Source: Nonomuraea gerenzanensis
GTDB lineage: Bacteria > Actinomycetota > Actinomycetes > Streptosporangiales > Streptosporangiaceae
Length of the DNA: 64,000 nt
Direction of reading: 5' to 3'
Assembly: GCF_020215645.1 (NCBI RefSeq)
Contig: NZ_CP084058.1
Coordinates: 4,774,001-4,838,000, forward strand
How positions within the stretch are numbered: position 1 is the stretch's first letter; the number at the start of each line of letters is the position of its first letter. The notes under the pieces are model-generated. The model searched no databases and was not told the DNA's origin. It worked only from the letters and a program-made list of their open reading frames with translations. The position numbers were made by a program, and so were the translations under genes. Positions 16,648-25,039 of the stretch are shown here, piece after piece.

Positions 16648-18119
16648 TCAGATTCGGTTACGGCACCAACGGCTTCGCCAACCACCGCCTCACGGACGCC
16701 CTCGACGTCATCGCCGGCCTCGGCTACACCGGCGTGGCGCTCACCCTCGACCACCACCACCTCGACCCCTACGCCGACGGCCTCGCCCTGCGCGTGACCA
16801 AAATCGCCGACCGCCTGCGGACCCTCGGCCTCGGCGTGGTGGTCGAGACAGGGGCCCGCTACCTGCTCGACCCCCGCCGCAAGCACGCTCCCACCCTCCT
16901 GGACGACGACCGCGACAGGCGGATCGACTTCCTGAACAGGGCGGTGGCCATCGGCGCCGACCTGGGGGCGGAGGCGGTGTCGTGCTGGTCGGGGATCCGG
17001 CCGGCGCACGTGCCGCCTGAGCTGGCCTGGGAGCGGCTGGTGGACGGGTGCGCGCGGGTGCTGGATCGGGCGGGCGGGGTGCCGCTGGGGTTCGAGCCGG
17101 AGCCGGGGATGCTCGTGGACACGATCGCCGGGTGGCACGGCCTGCGGCGGGCGCTCGGGGCGCCGGACGGGTTCGGGCTCACTCTGGACATCGGGCACTG
17201 CCGTTGCAACGAGCCCGACCCGGTGCCCGACTGCGTGACGGCCGTGGGGCCGTACCTGGTCAATGTGCAGATCGACGACATGCGGCGGGGAACGCACGAG
17301 CACCTGGAGTTCGGCGACGGCGAGATCGACTTCCCGCCGGTGCTGCGCGCGCTCGCCGGCTCCGGGTATCGCGGGCTGGTCGCCGTCGAGCTCCCACGCC
17401 ACTCCCACGCCGCCCCCGACGTAGCCGCCCGCTCCCTCACCTTCCTCCGCCACGCCGAAGAGCGCGCCGAAGAGCGCATCGACTTCCGAAGGAGGCCGAA
17501 CGTGATGCCCCCCGAGCGGCTGCGCGCCGCACTCCGTGACACCCCCGCCGCCACCTGGCTGGACGAGGCCCTGACCCACCCCGACACGTTCACCCGCTCC
17601 TTCACCTCAGCCGGCCGCCGCACCGGCCGCGCCCCGCTCCCCGCCGCCCCCGGCTGGACCGCCGACGAGGCGGCCCGGGCCCTGCTGCTGGCCGCCCTGC
17701 CCCAGGACCGCGCCGCCACCGAGGCGCAGGACCTCTACCACCACGGCGACGCCGACGAGAAACGAGCCGTGCTCAAGGCACTCGCCCTCCTTCCCATCGG
17801 CCCGCGAGCGGTCCCGCTCCTGCACGACGCCATCCGCACGAACGACGCCCGCCTGCTGGCCGCCGCCCTCGGCCCCTACGCGACCCACCTGGACCAGGCC
17901 GCCTGGCGGCAGGCGGTGCTCAAGTGCGTGTTCATGGGCGTCCCGCTGTCGGAGGTGGACCGGCTGGACGAGCGGGCCGACGCCGAGCTGGCCGCCATGC
18001 TGACGGCGTTCGCCGAGGAACGGCAGGCGGCCGGCCGCCCCATGCCCGCCGACGCCGCCGCCCTGCTCAGCCGCCTCACCAGCCGCCTCACCAGCCGCCC
18101 GCCGACCGAGGAGAGCTAG
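16644..18119 (+). CDS. TIM-barrel isomerase/epimerase-like protein joined in frame to an EboA domain
   Basis: A single 491-aa frame contains two units. Residues 1 to about 285 are an AP_endonuc_2/xylose-isomerase-like TIM barrel (GFEPEPGMLVDT, GLTLDIGHCRCNEPDP, VQIDDMRRGTHEHLEFGDGEIDF), with the Glu, Asp and His ligands typical of sugar-phosphate isomerases/epimerases. Residues about 287-491 are an EboA-like helical domain (ERLRAALRDTPAATWLDEAL, then DLYHHGDADEKRAVLKALALLP). These are usually two genes in ebo clusters. No stop separates them here, but a perfect ribosome site and GTG-ATG lie at the junction, so both a fusion and free EboA (205 aa) may be made. It overlaps the upstream gene by 4 bp. 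Confidence 0.82.
   Translation: MIRFGYGTNGFANHRLTDALDVIAGLGYTGVALTLDHHHLDPYADGLALRVTKIADRLRTLGLGVVVETGARYLLDPRRKHAPTLLDDDRDRRIDFLNRAVAIGADLGAEAVSCWSGIRPAHVPPELAWERLVDGCARVLDRAGGVPLGFEPEPGMLVDTIAGWHGLRRALGAPDGFGLTLDIGHCRCNEPDPVPDCVTAVGPYLVNVQIDDMRRGTHEHLEFGDGEIDFPPVLRALAGSGYRGLVAVELPRHSHAAPDVAARSLTFLRHAEERAEERIDFRRRPNVMPPERLRAALRDTPAATWLDEALTHPDTFTRSFTSAGRRTGRAPLPAAPGWTADEAARALLLAALPQDRAATEAQDLYHHGDADEKRAVLKALALLPIGPRAVPLLHDAIRTNDARLLAAALGPYATHLDQAAWRQAVLKCVFMGVPLSEVDRLDERADAELAAMLTAFAEERQAAGRPMPADAAALLSRLTSRLTSRPPTEES
17489..17507 (+). promoter_or_regulatory. internal ribosome binding site and start for free EboA
   Basis: AAGGAGG (17489-17495) stands 6 nt before GTG (17502), which is followed by an in-frame ATG (17505). 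This is the best Shine-Dalgarno match of the operon and is placed exactly where the EboA homology begins. It decides that EboA can be translated independently. Confidence 0.7.
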
Positions 18120-18974
18120 ATGCGCATCTTCGACCCGCACATCCACATGACCTCGCGCACCACCGACGACTACGCGCGCATGGCCGCAGCCGGGGTCGCC
18201 GCCGTCGTGGAGCCGTCGTTCTGGCTGGGCCAGCCGCGCACCAACCCGGGCTCGTTCACCGACTACTTCGACTCGCTCCTCGGCTGGGAGCCGTACCGGG
18301 CCGCCCAGTTCGGCGTGGTGCACCACGCCACGATCGCGCTCAACCCCAAGGAGGCGGGCGACCCGCGCTGCCGTCCCGTCCTCGACCTGCTGCCCCGCTA
18401 CCTGGACAAGGACCGGGTGGTCGCGGTCGGCGAGATCGGCTACGACTCCATGACCCCCGAGGAGGACGACGCCTTCGAACGCCAGCTCGCCCTGGCCATC
18501 GAGCACGAGCTGCCCGCGCTGGTGCACACCCCGCACCGCGACAAGGCCGCGGGCACCCGCCGCACGCTCGACCTCGTCAAGGCCGCCGGCATCGACCCGG
18601 GCCGGGTCGCCGTGGACCACCTCAACGAGGTCACCATCGACCTCGTGCACGACTCCGGCTGCTGGATGGGCTTCTCCATCTACCCGGAGACCAAGATGTC
18701 GCCGCCGCGCATGGTCGAGCTGCTGCGCAAGTACGGCACCGAGCGCATGCTGGTGAACTCGGCCGCCGACTGGGGCGTCTCCGACCCGCTGCTCACCCTG
18801 GCGACGGCAGAGGCGATGCTGGCGGCCGGGTTCGGCGAGGACGACGTGGAGCGGGTCATGTGGCGCAACCCGGTGGAGTTCTACGCCCAGTCTGGCCGCC
18901 TCGACCTGACCGGCGTCACCGGGGCGGCCGAGCCCACGTTCGCCGGCAGCTCCATCAAGCGCGGCGGCGAGTGA
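18120..18974 (+). CDS. TatD-family metal-dependent hydrolase (EboB-like)
   Basis: This 284-aa amidohydrolase-superfamily protein has FDPHIHMTS (HxH), AVGEIGYDSM (Glu ligand), LVHTPHRDK (His), VAVDHLNE (His) and NSAADWGVSDP (Asp), the full TatD metal-ligand set. It begins immediately after the EboA stop with GGAG upstream. In ebo clusters EboB is thought to act on the trafficked metabolite; the exact reaction is unknown. Confidence 0.88.
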   Translation: MRIFDPHIHMTSRTTDDYARMAAAGVAAVVEPSFWLGQPRTNPGSFTDYFDSLLGWEPYRAAQFGVVHHATIALNPKEAGDPRCRPVLDLLPRYLDKDRVVAVGEIGYDSMTPEEDDAFERQLALAIEHELPALVHTPHRDKAAGTRRTLDLVKAAGIDPGRVAVDHLNEVTIDLVHDSGCWMGFSIYPETKMSPPRMVELLRKYGTERMLVNSAADWGVSDPLLTLATAEAMLAAGFGEDDVERVMWRNPVEFYAQSGRLDLTGVTGAAEPTFAGSSIKRGGE

Positions 18975-20101
18975 TGCGGCTGCGGCACCGCTCCGGGACG
19001 ACGCTGCACCTCGGCTACTGCACGAACGTGCACCCGGCCGAGGACCTCGACGGCATCATCGCCCAGTTCGACACGTACGCGGTCCCGATCAGGGCCCGGC
19101 TCGAGACGGACGTGCTGGGCCTGGGGCTCTGGCTGGCGGCGCCCGTCGCCGAGGTGCTGGCCGCCGACCCCGCCCTGCGCGCCAGGCTGCGCGCGGAGCT
19201 GGCCGCGCGGGGGTTGGAGGTCGTGACGCTGAACGGGTTCCCGTACCGCTCCTTCCACGACCCGGTCGTCAAGCACGCCGTCTACCGTCCCGACTGGACC
19301 ACGAGGGAGCGGCTGTCGTACACCTTCGACCTGGCCCGCGTCCTGGCCGACCTGCTGCCCGACGACGCGGCCAGGGGGTCGGTGTCCACGCTGCCGCTCG
19401 CCTGGCGCGTGCCGTGGTCGGTCACCATGGCGGACCAGGTGGCCCGCCGTCTCGACCAGCTCGCCGCCGGGCTGGCCGCCGTCGAGGCCGCGACCGGCCG
19501 GGTGGTGCGGGTGGCGTTCGAGCCGGAGCCGGGCTGCGTCGTGGAGACGACCGAGCAGGCGATCAGCCACCTGGCCCGCGCCGACACCTCCCGGCTCGGC
19601 ATCTGCCTGGACCTGGCCCACCTGGCCTGCGCGTGGGAGCAGCCGGCCGCCGCGCTGAAGGCCCTGCGGGCCAAGGGCCTGCCGATCGTCAAGGTCCAGC
19701 TCTCGGCCGCTCTGGAGAGCGCCGACCCGCAGGCCCTGCACGAGTACGTCGAGCCGCGCTTCCTGCACCAGACCCGCAACCCGCACGGCGAGGCGGCCGA
19801 CGACCTGGACGAGGCGCTCGCCCGCGGCCTGCCGGGCCCGTGGCGGGTGCACTACCACGTGCCGCTGCACGCCGCCCCCGAGCCGCCGCTGGCCACCACC
19901 GCGCCGGTGCTGGTCGAGGCGCTCAGGGAGCTGGCCGGCGGGCGCGAGCCGCTGTGCGACCACTACGACGTGGAGACCTACACCTGGGGCGTGCTGCCGC
20001 CCGCGCTGCGCCCCCGTACCCCGCAACAGCTCGCCGCCGGCATCGCCGGCGAGCTCGACTTCGCCCGCACGCACCTGCGCGACCTCGGAGTGACGGCATG
20101 A
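18974..20101 (+). CDS. EboE-like TIM-barrel protein (metabolite traffic)
   Basis: The 375-aa protein shows the EboE features LHLGYCTNVHPAEDL at the N-terminus, TLNGFPYRSFHDPVVKHAVYRPDW, FEPEPGCVVET, GICLDLAHLACAW and HYHVPLHA. It is a xylose-isomerase-like barrel distantly related to the other TIM barrel in this operon. Its ATG overlaps the TatD stop by 1 bp. Cyanobacterial ebo genes are needed to move the scytonemin precursor to the periplasm (established); the cargo here is unknown. Confidence 0.88.
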   Translation: MRLRHRSGTTLHLGYCTNVHPAEDLDGIIAQFDTYAVPIRARLETDVLGLGLWLAAPVAEVLAADPALRARLRAELAARGLEVVTLNGFPYRSFHDPVVKHAVYRPDWTTRERLSYTFDLARVLADLLPDDAARGSVSTLPLAWRVPWSVTMADQVARRLDQLAAGLAAVEAATGRVVRVAFEPEPGCVVETTEQAISHLARADTSRLGICLDLAHLACAWEQPAAALKALRAKGLPIVKVQLSAALESADPQALHEYVEPRFLHQTRNPHGEAADDLDEALARGLPGPWRVHYHVPLHAAPEPPLATTAPVLVEALRELAGGREPLCDHYDVETYTWGVLPPALRPRTPQQLAAGIAGELDFARTHLRDLGVTA

Positions 20102-21471
20102 CGAAGCTGCTGGTCCTTGACGTGGTGGGGCTGACCCCGAGACTGCTGGCCCACATGCCGCGCCTGCGCGCGCTGGCCGCGAACGGCTGCCAGGCCGGGC
20201 TCGGCACCGTCCTGCCGGCGGTCACCTGCTCGGCGCAGTCCACGTTCCTGACGGGCCTGCCGCCGTCGGGGCACGGCATCGTGGGCAACGGCTGGTACTT
20301 CCGCGAACTCGGCGAGGTGCTGCTCTGGCGCCAGCACAACGCGCTGGTCGGCGGCGAGAAGGTGTGGCAGGCCGCCCGCCGCGACCGGCCCGGCTTCACG
20401 GTGGCGAACATCTGCTGGTGGTACGCCATGGGCGCCGACGTCGACTGGACCGTCACGCCCCGCCCGATCTACCGCGCCGACGGCCGCAAGGACCCCGACT
20501 GCTACACCGACCCGCCCGGCCTGCACGACGAGCTGACCGCGAGGCTCGGCACGTTCCCGCTGTTCAGCTACTGGGGGCCGGGCGCCGGCCTGGCGTCGTC
20601 CGCCTGGATCTGCCGGGCAGCCGAGCACGTCCTGACCGCGTACGACCCGGACCTGACACTCGTCTACGTGCCGCACCTCGACTACGACCTGCAGCGCCAC
20701 GGCCCCTCGGACCCGCGCGCCGCCGCCGCGGCGGCCGAGCTGGACACGGTGCTGGCCCCGCTGCTGGACGCGGCGGCGGACCGGACGACGGTGGTGCTGT
20801 CGGAGTACGGCATCACGGACGTCTCCCGCCCGGTGGACGTCAACCGCGCGCTGCGCGCCGAGGGGCTGCTGCGCGTGCACACCCAGGACGGCATGGAGTA
20901 CCTGGACCCGTGGACCTCGCGCGCGTTCGCCGTCGCCGACCACCAGATCGCCCACCTGTACGTGCGCGACCCCGCCGACGTGCCGGCCGTGGCCAAGCTG
21001 TGCGCCGGGATCGAGGGCGTCGCCACCGTCCTGGACCAGGACGGCAAGGCCGCGCACGGCCTGGACCACCCGCGCTCGGGCGAGCTGGTCCTGCTCGCCG
21101 AGCGCGACTCTTGGTTCACCTACTACTACTGGCTGGACGACGCGCGCGCCCCCGACTTCGCCCGCGTCGTCGAGATCCACCGCAAGCCCGGCTACGACCC
21201 GGCCGAGCTGTTCTTCGACCCGGCGGCTCCGGGCGCCGCCAAGCGGCGGGCGGGCCTGGCACTGCTGCGCAAGAAGGCGGGGCTGCGTTACGTGATGAGC
21301 GTCGTCGGCCTGGACGCTGGCGCCCGCGCCGTGCGCGGCTCCCACGGCCTGCTGCCCGCCGACCCGGCCGACGCGCCCGTGCTGCTCTGCTCCGACCCCT
21401 CCGTGGCCAGGCCGCGGTACGAGGCCGTGGAGGTGAAGGACCTGCTGCTCCGGCTGGCGGCTCAGCCGTGA
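20098..21471 (+). CDS. alkaline-phosphatase-superfamily phosphodiesterase/pyrophosphatase (EboF-like)
   Basis: This 457-aa protein has the nucleotide pyrophosphatase fold: metal Asp in LLVLDVVGL, nucleophile Thr43 in AVTCSAQSTFLTG, a second metal site VPHLDYDLQRHGP, and a C-terminal metal His in GSHGLLP. The usual SDHG metal motif reads Ser235-Glu-Tyr-Gly, so one metal site is altered. It overlaps EboE by 4 bp (ATGA) and is the last gene of the operon. It may cleave a phospho-intermediate produced by the upstream enzymes (inference). Confidence 0.85.
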   Translation: MTKLLVLDVVGLTPRLLAHMPRLRALAANGCQAGLGTVLPAVTCSAQSTFLTGLPPSGHGIVGNGWYFRELGEVLLWRQHNALVGGEKVWQAARRDRPGFTVANICWWYAMGADVDWTVTPRPIYRADGRKDPDCYTDPPGLHDELTARLGTFPLFSYWGPGAGLASSAWICRAAEHVLTAYDPDLTLVYVPHLDYDLQRHGPSDPRAAAAAAELDTVLAPLLDAAADRTTVVLSEYGITDVSRPVDVNRALRAEGLLRVHTQDGMEYLDPWTSRAFAVADHQIAHLYVRDPADVPAVAKLCAGIEGVATVLDQDGKAAHGLDHPRSGELVLLAERDSWFTYYYWLDDARAPDFARVVEIHRKPGYDPAELFFDPAAPGAAKRRAGLALLRKKAGLRYVMSVVGLDAGARAVRGSHGLLPADPADAPVLLCSDPSVARPRYEAVEVKDLLLRLAAQP

Positions 21472-21478
21472 CACCGGA

Positions 21479-21604
21479 CACGCGCCCCTGCCACCTCCGG
21501 CGTAGGGCGTGAGGTGCGCGGATCCCACGCGCGCCCCTGCACCTCCGGCGTAGGGCGTGAGGTGCGCGGATCCCACGCGCGCCCCGCCACCTCCGGCGTA
21601 AGGT
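21479..21604. repeat. 48-bp tandem repeat, about 2.5 copies
   Basis: Copies beginning CACCTCCGGCGTA start at 21492, 21540 and 21588 with period 48; the last is truncated and diverges into the promoter region of the next gene. The third copy carries TAAGGT (21599-21604), a -10-like box 8 nt from the GTG at 21613; the earlier copies have TAGGGC there. One frame reads through as a 16-residue repeat, but I regard the array as intergenic. Confidence 0.85.
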
Positions 21605-21612
21605 GTGCCGAT

Positions 21613-22077
21613 GTGACGCCTGCCCGCCGCCTCCGCCCGATCCTGGCGACCCTGGCGGGCCTGGCCGCCCTCGCCCCCGTCTACTACCTCACCGAGGCCG
21701 CTGCCCGCTGCCTGCGCACCGCTCACGCCGCCTTCGCCCCGGCCCCCGCCGGGCTGGCCTACCTGGCGGCCGTGGCCGTCATCGTCACGCTCCTGTCCGT
21801 CTGGCCCGCCGCCGCGCTCGGCTGCGGCGTGCCGCTGACGGCGGCGGGCGTGCTGTTCGCCCTCGACCTGGACGCCGCGATGAGCCTGGCCGCCACCCTG
21901 CCCTGGGCGCGGGCCGGCGGCCTGCCGTGGTCGCCGCCGGATGCCGCGCCGTGGGCCGAGCTGGCCGAGCCGCCCGGCACCCTGGCCGGCATGAGCGGCC
22001 TGTACGCCCTCCTCGGCGCCCTCCTCGTGCTGTCGGCGCTGCCCAGGGCCCGCCGGCGATCTATCCTGGACCTGTGA
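21613..22077 (+). CDS. small multi-pass membrane protein, unknown
   Basis: I do not recognise this 154-aa protein. It has about three hydrophobic segments (ATLAGLAALAPVYYLTEA, LAYLAAVAVIVTLLSVWPAAALG, MSGLYALLGALLVLSAL) separated by short loops. I start it at the GTG at 21613, after the 48-bp repeats. It overlaps the following TetR gene by 4 bp (GTGA), so the regulator probably controls or is co-expressed with it. Confidence 0.65.
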   Translation: MTPARRLRPILATLAGLAALAPVYYLTEAAARCLRTAHAAFAPAPAGLAYLAAVAVIVTLLSVWPAAALGCGVPLTAAGVLFALDLDAAMSLAATLPWARAGGLPWSPPDAAPWAELAEPPGTLAGMSGLYALLGALLVLSALPRARRRSILDL

Positions 22078-22652
22078 ACGGGCGGGATCCTGATCGGCGC
22101 AGGGCGCTGCTCGACGCGGCCGACCGGGTCATCACCAGCGAGGGCCCCGGCGTGTCGATGGCGGCCATCGCCGCGGAGGCGGGCATCACCAAGCCCATCC
22201 TCTACCGCCACTTCGGCGACAAGCACGGCCTCTACCAGGCGCTGGCCGACCGCCACGTGCGCACGGTCATCGCCCAGCTCCGCCCCGAGCTGGCCGGCAC
22301 CGGCGCCGGGCTGCGCGGCCGGGCCAGGGCCGCCATCGGCGTCTACCTCGACCTGATCTCCGCCAACCTCAACCTCTACCGCTTCCTGTTCCACCGGGCG
22401 GGCGCGGAGGACAGCAGGGTGCGCTCCCACATGACCTCGCTGGTGCGCAGCCTGGGGGAGGAGCTGGGCGAGATGCTCGCCGCCGAGCGGGTGGTGCCCG
22501 ACCCGACGCGCGCCCAGGTGCTCGGGCACGCGTTCGTCGGCATGGTGCAGACGACCGGCGACTGGTGGCTGGAGCACCCGGAGGTGGACCGCGACCAGGT
22601 GGTGGAGGGCCTGGTGGACGTGATCACCGCCGCGCTCACGCCGGCCCCGTAG
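22074..22652 (+). CDS. TetR family transcriptional regulator
   Basis: This 192-aa protein has a TetR HTH (VSMAAIAAEAGITKPILYRHFGDK, about residues 28-51) and a helical ligand domain of the TetR_C_13-like kind (MVQTTGDWWLEHPEVDRDQVVEGL). The GTG overlaps the upstream stop; TATCCT (22062-22067) lies 6 nt before the GTG, so it may also be transcribed as a leaderless message. Similar regulators control fatty-acid or lipid genes; the adjacent convergent acyl-CoA dehydrogenase pair is a possible target (inference). Confidence 0.9.
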   Translation: MNGRDPDRRRALLDAADRVITSEGPGVSMAAIAAEAGITKPILYRHFGDKHGLYQALADRHVRTVIAQLRPELAGTGAGLRGRARAAIGVYLDLISANLNLYRFLFHRAGAEDSRVRSHMTSLVRSLGEELGEMLAAERVVPDPTRAQVLGHAFVGMVQTTGDWWLEHPEVDRDQVVEGLVDVITAALTPAP

Positions 22653-22661
22653 CGCGCGCCC

Positions 22662-23642
22662 TCACCAGCACGTGCCGGGCAGCGGGTGCTCCCGCCGCTC
22701 GCGCAGCAGCCGCAGCAGGTCCCACTCGTTCTCGCACACGCGCCGCCCGATCGCGGCCAGCTCCACGGAACGGGCGCCGCCGCGCAGGTGCCGCATGGTC
22801 TGCATGACGCAGATGACGCCCCACTTCAGCACGCCGAACGTCTCCCACCAGCGCAGCGCCTCACGATCGACGGCCTGCCCGCCCGCCTCCTCGTAGGCGT
22901 GCACCAGCTCGCCGTAGCCGCCGAACCCGCCCACCGGCAGCGGCGAGCCGAACCGCCACGCCTTCACGCACAGCCACCCGAGGTCCTCCAGGGGGTCGCC
23001 CGCGTGCGCGAGCTCCCAGTCGAGCACCGCCCTGATCCCCTCGGGCCCGACGATGAGGTTGCCGTTGCGGAAGTCGCCGTGCACCACCGTCCGCCGCCGG
23101 CCGCGCGGGCGCGTCTCCGCCAGCCGCCGCAGCGCCAGCTCGAACACCGGGTGCGGCTCGCCGAGCTGGTCGATCACCTCCCGCCAGCGCAGCAGCGGAT
23201 CCTGCGGCTCGGGACCCTGCTCCGGCGGCAGGGCCGACAGCGGCATGCGGTGGATGGCCGCCAGCGCCTGCCCGCACTGCCGCGCCAGCCGCGGCCTGGC
23301 GGCCGCGTAGGCCTCGTCCCGCAGGATCTTGCGCGGGATCGTCTCGCCGGGGACGCGCGTCATGAGGATGTACGACTCCCCGCACGCGATGATCCGCGGC
23401 ACCGGCACCCCCGCTCCGGCCGCCGCCCGCATCAGCCGCGCCTCGGCGGCCAGCCCGGCGCCCGCCTCGGGAGCGGCGCCGGGGGAGTCCAGGCGGAGGA
23501 TCAGCTCGTGCCGGCCGCCGTCGCGGGTGGCGACGTCGAGCGCCCACGTCTCCCTCGACGCCCCGCCGGGCAGCCGGACACCGGCCTCGATCGTGGCGTC
23601 GGCCCCGAACGCCTCGCGGACGATCGCGTCACGATCGATCAT
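22662..23642 (-). CDS. phosphotransferase family protein (APH-like, ACAD10-type)
   Basis: This 326-aa kinase-like protein has the aminoglycoside/choline phosphotransferase core: VVHGDFRNGNLIVG (catalytic HGDxxxxN, mid-protein) and VLDWELAHAGDPLEDLGWL (metal-binding D-x-E). Its ATG overlaps the stop of the acyl-CoA dehydrogenase upstream (ATGA). This pair corresponds to the two halves of mammalian ACAD10/11, where the kinase domain phosphorylates a 4-hydroxyacyl-CoA before dehydrogenase-mediated elimination. A role in 4-hydroxy acid breakdown is plausible. Confidence 0.88.
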   Translation of the reverse strand: MIDRDAIVREAFGADATIEAGVRLPGGASRETWALDVATRDGGRHELILRLDSPGAAPEAGAGLAAEARLMRAAAGAGVPVPRIIACGESYILMTRVPGETIPRKILRDEAYAAARPRLARQCGQALAAIHRMPLSALPPEQGPEPQDPLLRWREVIDQLGEPHPVFELALRRLAETRPRGRRRTVVHGDFRNGNLIVGPEGIRAVLDWELAHAGDPLEDLGWLCVKAWRFGSPLPVGGFGGYGELVHAYEEAGGQAVDREALRWWETFGVLKWGVICVMQTMRHLRGGARSVELAAIGRRVCENEWDLLRLLRERREHPLPGTCW

Positions 23643-24829
23643 CGCAGGCCGAACTCCCACGAACCGCCCGCCGCGTACTCGCCCAGGATCCGCCGCCCCA
23701 CCGAGTCGATGTGCACCTCGTCCGGCCCGTCGTAGATGCGCCCGGCCCGCGCGTGCCGATACATGCGATCCAGCGGCGTGTCCGGCGTCAGGCCCGCCGC
23801 CCCGTAGACCTGGATGGCGCGGTCGATCACGTTGTGCAGCATGCGCGCACCGACGACCTTGATCGCCCCGATCTCCACCCGGGCCTCCGAGCCCCGGTCG
23901 ATCGCCTCGGCGGCCTGCAGTGTCAGCAGCCGCGCCGACTGGATCTCGGTGTAGGAGTCGAACACGTGCTGCCGCATGAGCTGCTTGCTCGCCAGCGGCT
24001 GGCCGAACGCCGTGCGCTCGTGCAGCCGCAGGCACATCAGGTCGAAGGCCCGCTGCGCCTGCCCCAGCCAGCGCATGCAGTGGAAGATGCGCCCGGGCCC
24101 GAGCCGCCGCTGCGCGATGACGAAGCCGTGCCCGCGCTCCCCGAGCAGGCTCGACGCCGGGACGCGGACGTTGTCGTAGCGCACCTCGCAGTGCGCGCCG
24201 TCCAGCCCCAGCACCGGAGTCTCGCGCACGATCGTGTACCCGGGCGTGTCGGTCGGCACCACGATCATCGAGAAGGCCCGGTGCGCAGGCGCGTCGGGCT
24301 CGGTCCTGCACATCACGGTCGTGTACGCCGCCCGCGACGCCCCGGTCGTGAACCACTTGTGCCCGTTGATCACCCATTCGGCGCCGTCGAGCACGGCGGA
24401 CGTGGTGATCTGCGTGGGATCGCTGCTGGAGACGTTCGGCTCGGTCATCGCGAAGCTGGGCGAGATCTCGCCGCGCACCAGCGGCTCCAGGAACCGCTCG
24501 CGCTGCTCGGGCGAGGCGTGCTCGTGCAGCATCAGCGAGTCCTGCAGCGTGTACGTGCCGAGCGCGATCTGGCCGTACTCGCTGCGGCCCTGCACCTCGT
24601 TGACGTAGACGTAGTCGAGGAACGGCAGGCCGCCGCCGCCCAGCTCACGCGGGTGGCCGAGCGCCCACAGCCCCTCCTTCTTGGCCTGCGCGCGCAGCTC
24701 GTCCAGCGCCGCCGCGGCTGCGGGGCCGCCCGCGTGCAGCACCGGCTCGGCGGGCTCGACCCGTTCGGTCATGAACGCGTGCACGGCGTCGCGAATCGGC
24801 CGGACGCTGTCAGGGACCGCGAAGCTCAT
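23639..24829 (-). CDS. acyl-CoA dehydrogenase (ACAD11-like)
   Basis: The 396-aa length and layout fit the ACAD family: FAMTEPNVSSSDPTQI (FAD/substrate loop), INGHKWFTTGA, LLGERGHGFVIAQRRLGPGRI, and IQVYGAAGLTPDTPLDRMYRHAR near the C-terminus. ATG 24829 gives the normal N-terminus MSFAVPDSVRPIRDAV; the longer frame upstream is not used. It is the first gene of a coupled pair with the phosphotransferase. Confidence 0.92.
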   Translation of the reverse strand: MSFAVPDSVRPIRDAVHAFMTERVEPAEPVLHAGGPAAAAALDELRAQAKKEGLWALGHPRELGGGGLPFLDYVYVNEVQGRSEYGQIALGTYTLQDSLMLHEHASPEQRERFLEPLVRGEISPSFAMTEPNVSSSDPTQITTSAVLDGAEWVINGHKWFTTGASRAAYTTVMCRTEPDAPAHRAFSMIVVPTDTPGYTIVRETPVLGLDGAHCEVRYDNVRVPASSLLGERGHGFVIAQRRLGPGRIFHCMRWLGQAQRAFDLMCLRLHERTAFGQPLASKQLMRQHVFDSYTEIQSARLLTLQAAEAIDRGSEARVEIGAIKVVGARMLHNVIDRAIQVYGAAGLTPDTPLDRMYRHARAGRIYDGPDEVHIDSVGRRILGEYAAGGSWEFGLR

Positions 24830-24937
24830 GAAACGAACCCAACCCGAAACCCGGGCACCGGTCAACGGCTCAGGCAGCGGGATCGGCGGCGGCTGCGGGC
24901 GGCGGCTGCAGGCGGCCACCCAGAGCCGCGGTTGGCA

Positions 24938-25037
24938 GGGCGGCGGTTGGGGCGGCAGGGTCAGGGCGGCGGTTGGGGCGGCAGGGTCAGGGCGGCGGTT
25001 GGGGCGGCAGGGTCAGGGCGGCGGTTGGGGGCGGCAG
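24938..25037. repeat. 26-bp minisatellite, 4 units
   Basis: The unit GGGCGGCGGTTGGGGCGG followed by CAGGGTCA recurs with GGTTGG at 24945, 24971, 24997 and 25023; the last unit has one extra G. The array occupies the gap between the dehydrogenase start and the stop of the CPBP gene. Confidence 0.88.
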
Positions 25038-25039
25038 GG

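Noticed and set aside
15648..18119. An 823-aa frame in place of the TIM barrel-EboA gene
   Set aside because: Its N-terminal 330 residues are out-of-frame translation of the prenyltransferase gene; the true start is the ATG at 16644, which overlaps that gene's stop.
21514..22077. N-terminal 16-residue repeats in the small membrane protein
   Set aside because: These arise from reading the intergenic 48-bp repeats; a GTG at 21613 downstream of them gives a cleaner start.
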